A DNA stretch of 64,000 nt, taken from contig NZ_PQFZ01000007.1 of NCBI RefSeq assembly GCF_002917105.1, positions 222,098 through 286,097 of the forward strand, read 5' to 3'. The DNA comes from Allobosea psychrotolerans. GTDB taxonomy: Bacteria; Pseudomonadota; Alphaproteobacteria; Rhizobiales; Beijerinckiaceae. The notes under the pieces were generated by a model. It did no database searches. It saw only the letters and a list, made by a program, of their open reading frames with translations, and was not told where the DNA came from. A program made the position numbers and the translations under genes. Below are positions 1 through 8,807 of the stretch, piece by piece (position 1 is the stretch's first letter; every line of letters starts with the position of its first letter).

Positions 1-263
1 TCATCGATGTCGCCAAGGCGATCGCGGGTGGGCCCGCGACGATCCGGCGGGTCGAACTGAAGACGCCGGGCGGCGAGCCCTCGCGCCCGCGCGGCATCGC
101 GATCACGCCCGACGGCAAATACGCCGCCATCACCGGCGCGCCCAAGGGCAAGCCGAACTCCAGCATCGTCTGGATCGTCGATCTCGCAAGCTATGAGGTG
201 AAGGGCCGTGTCACCGGAATCGGCAATGAAAGCTACATGATCGGCGTGTTCCAGGCGCCGTAA
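1..263 (+). CDS. C-terminal fragment of a YVTN/YncE-like beta-propeller protein
   Basis: The window opens inside this gene. The open frame starts at base 3 and ends at TAA 261-263, leaving 86 residues. The text has beta-propeller blade character: RGIAITPDGKYAAIT is the typical 'P-D-G-K' strand turn of YVTN/YncE repeats, followed by SIVWIVDLASYEV as the next strand pair. The family comprises secreted or periplasmic propellers with binding or lactonase-like roles. The substrate and the N-terminus lie outside the window, so no specific function can be given. Confidence 0.6.
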   Translation, partial: IDVAKAIAGGPATIRRVELKTPGGEPSRPRGIAITPDGKYAAITGAPKGKPNSSIVWIVDLASYEVKGRVTGIGNESYMIGVFQAP

Positions 264-390
264 TCCTGACGCCACAGCCCTTTTCGCCATCCGGACAGGC
301 GGCGCGCGGCCAAGCACGCCTTTGCGCTTGCCGTAATCTGCGATCCCGGCCACATGTCAGAGGTCTCTTAGAACTCCACCAGAGCGCCTC

Positions 391-3300
391 ATGCTGGCCC
401 CGCACGACCCATATGCTTTCCTGGAGAATGGCGGCGAGACCGGCGCACTCATCGCGCAATTCGACTGGTCGCGGACGCCGTTGGGGCCGATCGAGAGCTG
501 GCCGCAGAGCCTGCGCACCACCACGGCACTGGCGCTCAGTTCGCCGCTACCGGTCGTGATGCTGTGGGGGCCGGAGGGCACGCTGATCTACAATGATGGC
601 TATGCCGCCTTTGCCGGCAAGCGCCACCCTGCCCTGCTCGGCGCCAAGGTGCTGGAGGGCTGGCCGGAAGCGGCCGAACTCAACGCCCGCGTGCTCGACA
701 CCGTGCTCGCCGGCGGCACGCTCTCTTTGCGTGAACAGCGCCTCGCCTTGAACCGGCGCGGCGTGCCGGAGGATTGCTGGCTCGACCTCGACTACATGCC
801 GATCCTCGGCGAGGACGGCCGCCCGGCCGGCGTCTTCGCCGTGGTCATCGAGATCACCGAACGAGTCCGCACCGAACAGCGGCTCAAGATCGCGCAGGAG
901 GCCGGCGGCGTCGGCGTCTTCGAATGGTATCCCGAAAGCGGCCTGCTCGACGTCTCCGACGAATATCGTCGCATCTGGGCCATTCCGCCGGAGGTGCAGG
1001 TCACCGACGATCTGCTCGTCAGCCTGCTGCATCCCGATGACCGCGCCTTGTCGGGGCCGGAGCGCCTGACCGAGGCCAATCCCCTCGCCTATGCGGAATA
1101 TCGCCGCTTCGACCCCGCCACCGGCGAGACCCGTTGGATCGCGCGACAGGGCGAGGCGGTCTCGACGCCCGAGAGCGGGCAGCGCCGTTTCGTCGGCGTC
1201 TGCTTCGACATCACGCCGCGCAAGGCGGCCGAGGACGCGCTGCGCGCCAGCGAGGCGCGCTGGCGCAATCTGTTCGAGCAGATGCAGGAGGGCTTCTTCA
1301 TCGCCGAGGCGGTGCGCGATGCCGCCGGGACAATGGTCGATTTCCGCTTCGTCGAGATGAATCCGGCCTTCGAGGCGCGCACCGACGTCAGGATGGCCGA
1401 TGCGATCGGCCGCAATGTCAGCGAGATCATCCCGAACCTGCCGCCCGAGCTGATCACGACCTATGCCATCGTGCTTGAGACCGGCAAGCCGGCACGCTAC
1501 GAGATCAATGTCCCGTCGATGAAGCATCGCTGGTTCGAGGCGCGGGCAAGGCGCATCGGGCCGGACCGCTTCTCGGTGCTGTTCCTCGACATCACCGGCC
1601 GCAAGAAGGCGGAAGCCGCGCTCAGAGAAAGCGAGGCGCGCTTCCGCACGCTTTCGCAATCCATGCCGAACCATGTCTGGACCGCCAGGCCCGACGGCCA
1701 GCTCGACTGGTTCAACGAGCGCATCTACGCCTTCACCGGAGCGGCCCCCGGCACGCTCGACGGCGAGGCCTGGATGGCGGTGGTCCATCCCGAGGATGTG
1801 GCGAGCACCGCCGCCTCCTGGGAGAACGCCCGGCGCGACGGCACTCCCTACGAGACCGAATTCAGGCTTCGCCGCCACGACGGCACATTCCGTTGGCATA
1901 TCGCCCGCGCGATGCCCGCCCATGACGAGCACGGCACGATCACGCGCTGGGTCGGCACCAACACTGATATCGACGCGCAGAAGACGGCGGAGGCCGCGCT
2001 TGCCGACCTCGCCGACACGCTGGAGGAGCGCGTCGCCGCTCGCACCGCCGAACTCGCCAAGGCCGAGGAGGCGCTGCGCCACAGCCAGAAGATGGAAGCC
2101 ATCGGCAACCTGACCGGCGGCATCGCCCATGACTTCAACAACCTGCTGCAGGTCATCAGCGGCAACCTGCAATTGCTGTCGCGGGAGGTCGCGGGCGACG
2201 AGAGAGCCGAAAAGCGCGTCGACAACGCCATGGCCGGCGTCGCGCGCGGCTCCAAGCTCGCAGCCCAACTGCTGGCCTTCGGCCGCCGCCAGCCGCTGGA
2301 GCCCAAGGTCGTCAATGTCGGCCGCCTGATCCGCGACATGGACGACCTGCTGCGGCGTACTTTGGGCGACGCGATCGAGATCGAGAGCAGCATCGCCGGC
2401 GGGCTGTGGCACACGCTGGTCGACCCGGCCAATGTCGAGAATGCCATCCTCAACCTCGCGATCAATTCGCGCGACGCCATGGATGGCCAGGGCCGATTGA
2501 CGATCGAGGCCGGCAACGCCTTCCTCGACGACGCCTATAGCGGCGCCCATCGCGACGTCGCTGCGGGGCAATATGTCCAGATCTCGGTCACCGACACCGG
2601 CTCGGGCATGAGCCGCGAGGTCATGGACCAGATCTTCGAGCCGTTCTTCTCGACCAAGCCGCAGGGCAAGGGCACCGGACTCGGCCTGTCCATGGTTTAT
2701 GGCTTCGTCAAGCAGTCCGGCGGCCATGTGAAGGTCTATAGCGAGCCCGGCCAGGGCACGACGATCAAGCTCTATCTGCCGCGCTCGCTCCAGACCGAGG
2801 ACATGCTGGTGGAGAGGGACGCAGGCCCGGTCACCGGTGGCAGCGAGACCATCCTCGTCGTCGAGGATGACGAGGCGGTGCGCGAGACCGTGATCGCGCT
2901 TCTGGGCGAGCTCGGCTATCGTGTGCTGAAGGCGCCCGACGCCCAGAGCGCGCTCGCGGTCATCGAGAGCGGGGTCGCGATCGACCTGCTCTTCACCGAT
3001 GTCGTCATGCCCGGCCCGCTGACGAGTCCGGAGCTGGCGCGCAAGGCCAAGGAGCGGCTGCCTCAGCTCAGCGTCTTGTTCACCTCCGGCTATACCGAGA
3101 ACTCGATCGTCCATGGCGGGCGGCTCGACGAGGGCGTCAACCTGCTCTCGAAGCCCTATGGGCGCGAGGCGCTGGCGCGGAAGATCCGCCAGGTTCTGGT
3201 GCAGGACGGCAAGACGCCGTCCTATGAGACCGTCCGGCCCCAGCCGAAAAGCGCTGCGCAGAAGGCGGCGTTGCAGGCCGCGACCGCCCCGGTGCCCGAA

Positions 3301-3663
3301 CCGGCGCGCCGGAGCAACCTGACCGTGCTCGTCTGCGAGGACGACGCCATCATCCGCATGGACACCGCCGACATGGTCCAGGATCTCGGCCATGTCGCCA
3401 TCGAGGCGGAGAACGGGCTGAAAGCGCTCGAGATCGCGACGGGGCGCAATGTCGACATCCTGCTGACGGATGTCGGCCTGCCCGATATCTCGGGCAGCGA
3501 ACTGGCGCACAGGTTGCGCGCATTGAAGCCCGAGCTCGCCATCATCTTCGCCACCGGCCGCGACCAGGTCGAGGGCTTCGAAGGCGCGGCCCGCACCGCG
3601 CTGCTGAAAAAGCCCTATCGGCTGCACACGCTGGAGAAGATTCTCGGCTCGATCCTGGATTGA
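391..3663 (+). CDS. Hybrid sensor histidine kinase with four PAS-type domains and two receiver domains
   Basis: 1090 residues with no clear membrane segment, so probably a cytosolic sensor. Order: PAS-like region about 25-150, PAS/PAC about 165-285, PAS about 290-410, PAS/PAC about 415-535, a short coiled coil ([13 protein letters not shown]), HisKA with the phospho-acceptor His580 in [11 protein letters not shown], then an HATPase_c domain (N box [11 protein letters not shown] boxes DTGSGM and [11 protein letters not shown]). Two receiver domains follow, with acceptor Asp870 (FTDVVMPGP) and Asp1027 (LTDVGLPD). The second receiver is terminal and could pass phosphate to a separate partner. 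No response regulator or output gene lies next to it, so the signal is unknown. Confidence 0.9.
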   Translation: MLAPHDPYAFLENGGETGALIAQFDWSRTPLGPIESWPQSLRTTTALALSSPLPVVMLWGPEGTLIYNDGYAAFAGKRHPALLGAKVLEGWPEAAELNARVLDTVLAGGTLSLREQRLALNRRGVPEDCWLDLDYMPILGEDGRPAGVFAVVIEITERVRTEQRLKIAQEAGGVGVFEWYPESGLLDVSDEYRRIWAIPPEVQVTDDLLVSLLHPDDRALSGPERLTEANPLAYAEYRRFDPATGETRWIARQGEAVSTPESGQRRFVGVCFDITPRKAAEDALRASEARWRNLFEQMQEGFFIAEAVRDAAGTMVDFRFVEMNPAFEARTDVRMADAIGRNVSEIIPNLPPELITTYAIVLETGKPARYEINVPSMKHRWFEARARRIGPDRFSVLFLDITGRKKAEAALRESEARFRTLSQSMPNHVWTARPDGQLDWFNERIYAFTGAAPGTLDGEAWMAVVHPEDVASTAASWENARRDGTPYETEFRLRRHDGTFRWHIARAMPAHDEHGTITRWVGTNTDIDAQKTAEAALADLADTLEERVAARTAELAKAEEALRHSQKMEAIGNLTGGIAHDFNNLLQVISGNLQLLSREVAGDERAEKRVDNAMAGVARGSKLAAQLLAFGRRQPLEPKVVNVGRLIRDMDDLLRRTLGDAIEIESSIAGGLWHTLVDPANVENAILNLAINSRDAMDGQGRLTIEAGNAFLDDAYSGAHRDVAAGQYVQISVTDTGSGMSREVMDQIFEPFFSTKPQGKGTGLGLSMVYGFVKQSGGHVKVYSEPGQGTTIKLYLPRSLQTEDMLVERDAGPVTGGSETILVVEDDEAVRETVIALLGELGYRVLKAPDAQSALAVIESGVAIDLLFTDVVMPGPLTSPELARKAKERLPQLSVLFTSGYTENSIVHGGRLDEGVNLLSKPYGREALARKIRQVLVQDGKTPSYETVRPQPKSAAQKAALQAATAPVPEPARRSNLTVLVCEDDAIIRMDTADMVQDLGHVAIEAENGLKALEIATGRNVDILLTDVGLPDISGSELAHRLRALKPELAIIFATGRDQVEGFEGAARTALLKKPYRLHTLEKILGSILD

Positions 3664-3847
3664 GAAGCGCCGCACGCCGTCTTCCGTATCGGAACATCGC
3701 TTGCGTTTGCAGCGCAGGGCGCGTGCAGGCTTGCGCATGGCCAGGCATGCTGCGCTGCGGCTAGACTTGCCCGAACGCGGACGAACCTGCCCCTTCGAAA
3801 GCCCGCTCCATTCCAAACCCTGCCCCATTCAAGGCGAACCGACCACG

Positions 3848-4939
3848 ATGAGCCAGCTCTTCAGCCCCTACACGCTCGGCGAACTCACCCTCGCCAACCG
3901 CATCGTCATCGCTCCGATGTGCCAGTATTCGGCCGAGGACGGCCGCGCGACCGACTGGCACGTCATCCATCTCGGCCATCTCGCCTTGTCGGGCGCCGGG
4001 TTGCTCTTTCTGGAGGCGACGGCAGTCGAGCCGGAAGGGCGGATCAGCCCGTTCGATCTCGGCCTCTGGTCGGATGAGACCGAAGCCGCGCTGGCCAGGG
4101 CGCTCGCCGCCGTGCGCGCGCATTCCGATATGCCGATCGGCATCCAGCTCGGCCATGCCGGCCGCAAGGCCTCGGTGGCGCAGCCCTGGGCCGGCGGCGG
4201 CCAGCTCGGCCTCGACCAGGGCGGCTGGCAGACGGTCGCCCCCTCGGCTGTGGCCTTCGAAGGCCACGCCAGGGCTCCGCACGCCCTGACGACCGACGAG
4301 ATCGCCCGGCTGGTCGAGAGCTTCGCGCTTGCCGCCAGGCGCTCGGCCAGGCTCGGCCTCGATGCGATCGAGCTCCACGGAGCCCATGGCTATCTGCTGC
4401 ACCAGTTCCTCTCGCCGCTCTCCAACCGGCGCGAGGACACCTATGGCGGCTCGCTGGAGAACCGCATGCGCTTCCCCCTCGCGGTGTTCGATGCGGTCAA
4501 GGCGGTCGTGCCGTCTTCCCTTCCCGTCGGCATCCGTGTCTCCGGCACGGATTGGGTCGAGGGCGGCTGGGATATCGAGCAGACGCTCGTCTTCGCCTCC
4601 GCGCTGCAAGCGCGCGGCTGCAGCTTCATCGACGTCTCGGGCGGCGGCCTCTCGGCCGCGCAGAAAATCCCGCTCGGCCCGAGCTACCAGGTGCCGATGG
4701 CGCGCGCCGTGAAGCAGGCGACCGGCCTGCCGACCATCGCGGTCGGACTGATCACGGAAGCCGACCAGGCCGAGGCGATCATCGGCACGGGCGACGCAGA
4801 CTTCGTCGCACTGGCGCGCGGCATGCTCTACGACCCGCGCTGGCCCTGGCACGCGGCCGCCCATCTCGGCGCGACCGTGAAGCCGCCCTTGCAATATCTG
4901 CGCTCTCAGCCGCGCCAGTACAAAAGCCTGTTCGGCTGA
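3848..4939 (+). CDS. NADH:flavin oxidoreductase of the old yellow enzyme family (YqjM-like)
   Basis: 363 residues from the ATG at 3848, where the protein aligns with the usual family start (MSQLFSPYTLGELTLANR). An in-frame ATG at 3701 would add 49 residues unlike the family. FMN-dependent ene-reductase that reduces activated C=C bonds with NAD(P)H. PMCQYSAEDG carries the Cys typical of the YqjM (thermophilic-like) subgroup, HGAHGYLLHQFLSP carries the two substrate-binding histidines, and REDTYGGSLENR is the family signature. It stands alone between the kinase and the carboxypeptidase. The physiological substrate cannot be read from the sequence. Confidence 0.9.
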   Translation: MSQLFSPYTLGELTLANRIVIAPMCQYSAEDGRATDWHVIHLGHLALSGAGLLFLEATAVEPEGRISPFDLGLWSDETEAALARALAAVRAHSDMPIGIQLGHAGRKASVAQPWAGGGQLGLDQGGWQTVAPSAVAFEGHARAPHALTTDEIARLVESFALAARRSARLGLDAIELHGAHGYLLHQFLSPLSNRREDTYGGSLENRMRFPLAVFDAVKAVVPSSLPVGIRVSGTDWVEGGWDIEQTLVFASALQARGCSFIDVSGGGLSAAQKIPLGPSYQVPMARAVKQATGLPTIAVGLITEADQAEAIIGTGDADFVALARGMLYDPRWPWHAAAHLGATVKPPLQYLRSQPRQYKSLFG

Positions 4940-4958
4940 ACCCGATCATTGACCTCAG

Positions 4959-5062
4959 CCCTCATCCCGAGGAGCCGCGCAGCGGCGTCTCGAAGGATAC
5001 TCCAGAGCGCGCCGGATGATCCTTCGAGACGCATTCGTTCCGAACGCTCCTCAGGATGAGGG
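4959..5062. repeat. Intergenic palindromic repeat (R3 type), long two-part hairpin
   Basis: Outer arms 4959-4975 and 5046-5062 pair at 16 of 17 positions (CCCTCATCCCGAGGAGC against its near-complement). Inner arms 4987-4998 and 5019-5030 pair perfectly over 12 bp (GTCTCGAAGGAT). The element fills most of the gap between the oxidoreductase and the carboxypeptidase. The same outer-arm motif, CCCTCATCCTGAGGAGC, recurs near 37151-37175. Confidence 0.75.
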
Positions 5063-5096
5063 CTTTGGAAAACTGACGACAAGGGAAACACCAAGC

Positions 5097-6590
5097 ATGA
5101 CCGCCTATTCCGAGCTTGCCGATCATTTCGGCCGCATCGCCGCGCTGTCCAACGCCATCGGCATCCTGAGCTGGGACAATGCCGCGATGATGCCGACCGG
5201 CGCCGCCGCGACGCGGGCCGAGAGCATGGCGCTGCTCGACGTGCTGCGCCATGGCATGGCGGTCGAGCCGCGCATCGGCGACTGGCTGGGCGCGGCCGAG
5301 GCCGATGACGGGCTCGGTCCCTGGGAGCGCGCCAATCTGCGCGAGATCCGGCGGCTCTGGACGGTTCAGACCGCGCTGCCCGCCGATCTGGTGGAAGCGT
5401 CGAGCAAGGCGATCTCGGTCTGCGAGATGCGCTGGCGACAGGCACGCACGGACTCCGATTTCGCCGGGCTCCTGCCGTTCCTGAGCGAGGTCTTGAACCT
5501 GCAGCGCCAGATCGGCCAGGCGAAGGGCGAAAAGCTCGGCCTCTCGCCTTACGACGCGCTCTTGAACGACTACGAGCCCGGCGGGCGCTCGGAGAAGATC
5601 GACGCCTTGTTCGACGATCTCGCCGGCTTCCTGCCGGGCTTCACGCAGGAGGTCCTGGCGCTCCAGGCGCGCCGGCCCAAAGCGCCGGAGCCGCAGGGCC
5701 CCTTCGCGATCGAGAAGCAGCGGGCGCTCGGCCTCAAAATGATGGCGGCGCTGGGCTATGATTTCGAGCGCGGCCGGCTCGACGTCTCCACCCACCCGTT
5801 CTGCGGCGGGGCCGACAACGATGTCCGCATCACCACGCGCTATGACGAGAGCGATTTCGCCAAGGCCTTGATGGGCGTGCTGCACGAGACCGGGCACGCG
5901 CTCTACGAGCAGGGCCGGCCGCAAGCCTATATGAACCAGCCCGTCGGTCAGGCGCGCGGCATGAGCCTGCATGAAAGCCAGTCGCTCCTGGTCGAGATGC
6001 AGGCCTGCCGCTCAGCCGCGTTCATCCGCTTCGCGGCGCCCTTGATGCGCGAGGCTTTTGGCGGCTCGGGCCCGGCCTGGGAGCAGGAGGCCCTGCTGGC
6101 GCGCTACACCAAGGTCGAGGCCGGCTTCATCCGCGTCGATGCCGACGAGGTGACCTATCCGGCCCATGTCATCCTGCGCTATCGGCTGGAGAAGGCGCTG
6201 ATCGCGGACGAGATGCCGCTCTCGGAACTGCCCTTCGCCTGGAATGCCGGCATGAAGACGCTGCTCGGCGTGACCCCGCCCGACGACCGGCGTGGCTGCC
6301 TGCAGGACGTGCATTGGCCGAGCGGCGGCTGGGGCTATTTCCCGACCTATACGCTGGGCGCAATGACGGCAGCGCAGATTTTCGAGGCCGCCTGCAAGGC
6401 CGAGCCCGAGATCCTGCCTTCGATCGGGCGCGGCGACTTCTCGCCTCTGGTCGGCTGGCTGCGCAGCCATATCCACAGCCAGGCCAGCCTCTACGAGACC
6501 GACGAGCTGCTGACCCACGCCACCGGCCGCCCGCTCGACGCCGGCGTGTTCAAGGCGCATCTGCGCCGGCGTTATGGCGGCGAAGGCTAG
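5097..6590 (+). CDS. Carboxypeptidase of metallopeptidase family M32 (Taq type)
   Basis: 497 residues, the usual length of the family. The enzyme removes C-terminal residues from peptides using one bound metal. The HExxH metal site is LHETGHALYEQ, and other family blocks are present (SWDNAAMMP near the N-terminus, HESQSLLVEM downstream of the metal site). No signal peptide, so cytosolic. The start at 5097 is preferred because MTAYSELADHFG matches family N-termini. An upstream in-frame ATG at 5016 lies in the palindromic repeat and would add repeat-derived residues. It converges on the amidase gene. Confidence 0.93.
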   Translation: MTAYSELADHFGRIAALSNAIGILSWDNAAMMPTGAAATRAESMALLDVLRHGMAVEPRIGDWLGAAEADDGLGPWERANLREIRRLWTVQTALPADLVEASSKAISVCEMRWRQARTDSDFAGLLPFLSEVLNLQRQIGQAKGEKLGLSPYDALLNDYEPGGRSEKIDALFDDLAGFLPGFTQEVLALQARRPKAPEPQGPFAIEKQRALGLKMMAALGYDFERGRLDVSTHPFCGGADNDVRITTRYDESDFAKALMGVLHETGHALYEQGRPQAYMNQPVGQARGMSLHESQSLLVEMQACRSAAFIRFAAPLMREAFGGSGPAWEQEALLARYTKVEAGFIRVDADEVTYPAHVILRYRLEKALIADEMPLSELPFAWNAGMKTLLGVTPPDDRRGCLQDVHWPSGGWGYFPTYTLGAMTAAQIFEAACKAEPEILPSIGRGDFSPLVGWLRSHIHSQASLYETDELLTHATGRPLDAGVFKAHLRRRYGGEG

Positions 6591-6654
6591 AGCGTTTTCG
6601 AGCGAAGTGGATACCGGTTCGCGTGAAGAAAACGCGTTAAAACAAAAAGCTAGA
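6587..6654 (+). repeat. Interspersed repeat R1, copy a
   Basis: Runs from CTAGAGCGTTTTCGAGCG through GTGGATACCGGTTCGCGTG to AAAACGCGTTAAAAC and AAGCTAGAG. The carboxypeptidase stop codon (TAG 6588-6590) lies in its first bases. Related copies in the opposite orientation are at 22860-22916 and 49894-49983. Confidence 0.8.
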
Positions 6655-6692
6655 GCTGTTGAACGATCCAATCGGATCGGAAACTGCTCTAG
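6650..6692. terminator. Hairpin between two convergent genes, possible bidirectional terminator
   Basis: Outer arms CTAGAGC at 6650-6656 and GCTCTAG at 6686-6692, with an inner perfect stem CGATCC-AATC-GGATCG at 6664-6679. It sits where the carboxypeptidase and amidase genes converge and overlaps the amidase stop codon (6689-6691). No clear U-tract follows, so a terminator role is inferred from position and folding. It may simply be another interspersed palindrome. Confidence 0.4.
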
Positions 6693-8074
6693 TCTTTGCC
6701 GCCAGAGACCACCGGCATCGGAAACCCGCCGAACGCCTGCTCATAGACCGCCCCCAGCGCCAGCAGGCGGTCGTCGCTTCCTTGCGGCCCGATCAGCTGG
6801 AAGCCGATCGGCATGCCGTCCGGGCCCGGCCTCGCCGGCAAGGTCAGCCCCGGCAGTCCCAGCGCATTGGCGAAGGCGGTGAAGACGGCGTGACCGCGCG
6901 GGCCGACCGATTGCCCGTCGATCACCTCCGGGTGCGTCTGCCCGACCGGCCAGGGCTGCGCTGCCGTCGCGGGCGTCAGCAGCAGGTCGAAGCGGGAGAA
7001 GAGCGCCTCGAACGCCTCGCCAGCCGCCTCGATCGTCCGCAGCATGCCGAGATAGTCGCTGGCCGAATGGCCACGGCCGCGTTCGGCCATGGCGGCGATC
7101 CCGGGTTGCACGGGCGCGTCCCGCCCGAGCTTGAGATGCGCGTCGAGCAGCCAGGCCACACCGGTTTCGCTGACGACCGACCAGATCGCATTGACCGGCT
7201 CGGCCAGGGCGAAATCATCCAGGCGCTCGACGCCATGCCCGAGCCCGGCGAGGCGCTCGGCCGCACCGGCGACGCTGGCAGCGATCGCCGGATCGACCGG
7301 CGCCTCGCCGAAGCGTGGAATGAAGGCGATCCGCTGCCCAACGGGCGGCGCAGCCACCTCCCCCGCGTCAGCGATGATGCGCAGCATCGCGCAGACGTCG
7401 CCGACGCAACGCCCGACCGGCCCCACCACCTCGAAAGCGTCGAGGATTGCCGGAAAGCCATGCCGGCGCGGCACCAGCCCGCGCGAGGGCTTGAGGCCGA
7501 TCAGACCCGCATGCGCCGCCGGTCGGCGGATCGAGCCGCCGCCATCGGTGCACAGCGCCAGTGGCCCGATGCCCGAGGCCACGGCCGCAACCGCCCCGCC
7601 GCTCGACCCGCCAGGCGTCAGGCTTAGGTTCCACGGGTTGCGCGTCGGGCCGAAGAGCGCGTTGTCGGTGACGCCCTGCACGGTGAATTCCGGCACATTG
7701 GTCTTGCCGAGGATGACGGCCCCTGCCGCGCGCAAACGGGCGACGGGGGTCTCGTCGCGTTCCGGCACAAAATCGGCGTAGCAGGCGCTCCCCCAGGTGC
7801 TGCGCAGGCCGGCGGTCAGGATGTTGTCCTTGATCGTCAGCGGGACGCCGTCGAGCGGCCCAAGCGCTACGCCACGCGCCCAGCGGCCAGCGCTGGCCCA
7901 CGCCGCCGCCTGCGCGCCCGCCCGGTCGAGCGTGACGACGGCGTTGAGGAGCGGATTGACGGCGTCATGGCGCTCCAGGACCGCTTCCAACGCCTGGACC
8001 GGCGTGGCGCGCCCCGCCGCGAAAGCCTGCGCGAGTTGCCCGGCTGTCAGGGCCCAGAGTGGCTGGTCGCTCAT
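6689..8074 (-). CDS. Amidase of the amidase-signature family
   Basis: 461 residues from ATG at 8074 (MSDQPLWALTAGQ). An in-frame ATG six codons upstream is possible. Amidase-signature hydrolases cleave carboxamides with a Ser-cisSer-Lys triad, and here all three parts are visible: Lys82 in LTIKDN, Ser157 in the glycine-serine motif PGGSSGGAVA, and Ser181 in TDGGGSIRRPA. No signal peptide. Length and motif spacing are normal for the family, which includes GatA-like and broad-range amidases. It is single-gene with no gatB or gatC beside it, so a free-standing catabolic amidase is more likely than a tRNA amidotransferase subunit. Confidence 0.92.
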   Translation of the reverse strand: MSDQPLWALTAGQLAQAFAAGRATPVQALEAVLERHDAVNPLLNAVVTLDRAGAQAAAWASAGRWARGVALGPLDGVPLTIKDNILTAGLRSTWGSACYADFVPERDETPVARLRAAGAVILGKTNVPEFTVQGVTDNALFGPTRNPWNLSLTPGGSSGGAVAAVASGIGPLALCTDGGGSIRRPAAHAGLIGLKPSRGLVPRRHGFPAILDAFEVVGPVGRCVGDVCAMLRIIADAGEVAAPPVGQRIAFIPRFGEAPVDPAIAASVAGAAERLAGLGHGVERLDDFALAEPVNAIWSVVSETGVAWLLDAHLKLGRDAPVQPGIAAMAERGRGHSASDYLGMLRTIEAAGEAFEALFSRFDLLLTPATAAQPWPVGQTHPEVIDGQSVGPRGHAVFTAFANALGLPGLTLPARPGPDGMPIGFQLIGPQGSDDRLLALGAVYEQAFGGFPMPVVSGGKD

Positions 8075-8176
8075 TGGAAAGGCGCTCCGCAATCATCATA
8101 CCGGGATAGCCTCCCCCGACTGGGAAACGCCGTCATTCCAACCGCTAAGCCATGGCTGCTCATCCGACAACGGGGC

Positions 8177-8205
8177 TTGAAACGGGGCGCGATTAGGATT
8201 TGAAT
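8177..8205 (+). promoter_or_regulatory. Candidate sigma-70 type promoter of the PsiF-like gene
   Basis: TTGAAA at 8177-8182, a 17-base spacer, then TTGAAT at 8200-8205, about 36 bases ahead of the start codon at 8242. The -35 box fits well and the -10 box fits only partly (four of six against TATAAT). Position is right for the small secreted protein. Inferred from sequence only. Confidence 0.3.
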
Positions 8206-8241
8206 CAAGTTCCCGCTCAGGGCCACGCTAGGGAGAACGCA

Positions 8242-8721
8242 ATGCTGAGGACTTTGATAGTCGCATCTGCTTCCGCCATCGCCGTCGCATCCGTCTTCGC
8301 TACGCCGGCCTCGGCGCTGACGATGAAGGAATGCAGCGCGAAGTATCAGGATGCCAAGAAGGCCAATACGCTGAAGGGCCAGAAGTGGAACGATTTCCGC
8401 AAGGCCCAATGCGGCGACGACGACGCCTCCGACAACGATGCCGCAGCAGCCGTCGCCGATCCCGCACCGGCGCCCGCAGCCACGCCCGCTGCAACGGCCA
8501 CCGGGCAGAAGCCGGCAGCGGCGCCCGCCCGCGCCAAGGCTGCGGTCTTCCCCAGGGTCGTCTCGCCGAAATACTCCGAGGAATCGCCCGGCAAGGCCCG
8601 GCTGAAGACCTGCGCCGACCAGTACAACGCCAACAAGGCGACCAATGCCAATGGCGAGCTGAAGTGGATCGAGAAGGGCGGCGGCTACTGGAGCCAGTGC
8701 AACGCCAAGCTCAAGAGCTGA
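8242..8721 (+). CDS. Small secreted protein with two PsiF-repeat-like cysteine motifs
   Basis: 159 residues with a Sec signal peptide (about 1-25, ending TPASA before LTMKEC). The mature part carries two related blocks: MKECSAKYQDAKK...KWNDFRKAQC near residues 28-58 and LKTCADQYNANKA...WSQCNAKLK near 119-156. Each has a Cys at either end, so each may form a disulfide. They resemble the PsiF repeat, a short periplasmic motif of unknown biochemical role common in Rhizobiales. An Ala/Pro-rich linker (about 70-105) joins them. A good RBS (AGGGAGA) precedes ATG 8242, and a strong terminator follows. Function unknown. Confidence 0.75.
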   Translation: MLRTLIVASASAIAVASVFATPASALTMKECSAKYQDAKKANTLKGQKWNDFRKAQCGDDDASDNDAAAAVADPAPAPAATPAATATGQKPAAAPARAKAAVFPRVVSPKYSEESPGKARLKTCADQYNANKATNANGELKWIEKGGGYWSQCNAKLKS

Positions 8722-8746
8722 GCAGAGCCGCCACGCGAAACAGCTC

Positions 8747-8775
8747 GGCCCCGGATCCTGTCCGGGGCCGTTTTT
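8747..8775. terminator. Rho-independent terminator of the PsiF-like gene
   Basis: Perfect 9-bp stem GGCCCCGGA (8747-8755) and TCCGGGGCC (8761-8769) with loop TCCTG, then G and five T (8771-8775). It lies 26 bases after the stop of the PsiF-like gene. The stem could also serve the convergent peptidase gene that ends at 8808. Confidence 0.88.
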
Positions 8776-8807
8776 ATGCCGATGCGCCAGACATCCCGCG
8801 CTCACAT

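Noticed and set aside
547..3828. Reverse open frame of 1093 codons opposite the hybrid kinase
   Set aside because: No recognisable domain, and the forward strand has every kinase and receiver motif.
6659..7627. Forward open frame of 322 codons opposite the amidase
   Set aside because: The reverse frame has the complete amidase catalytic triad; the forward text has no domain.
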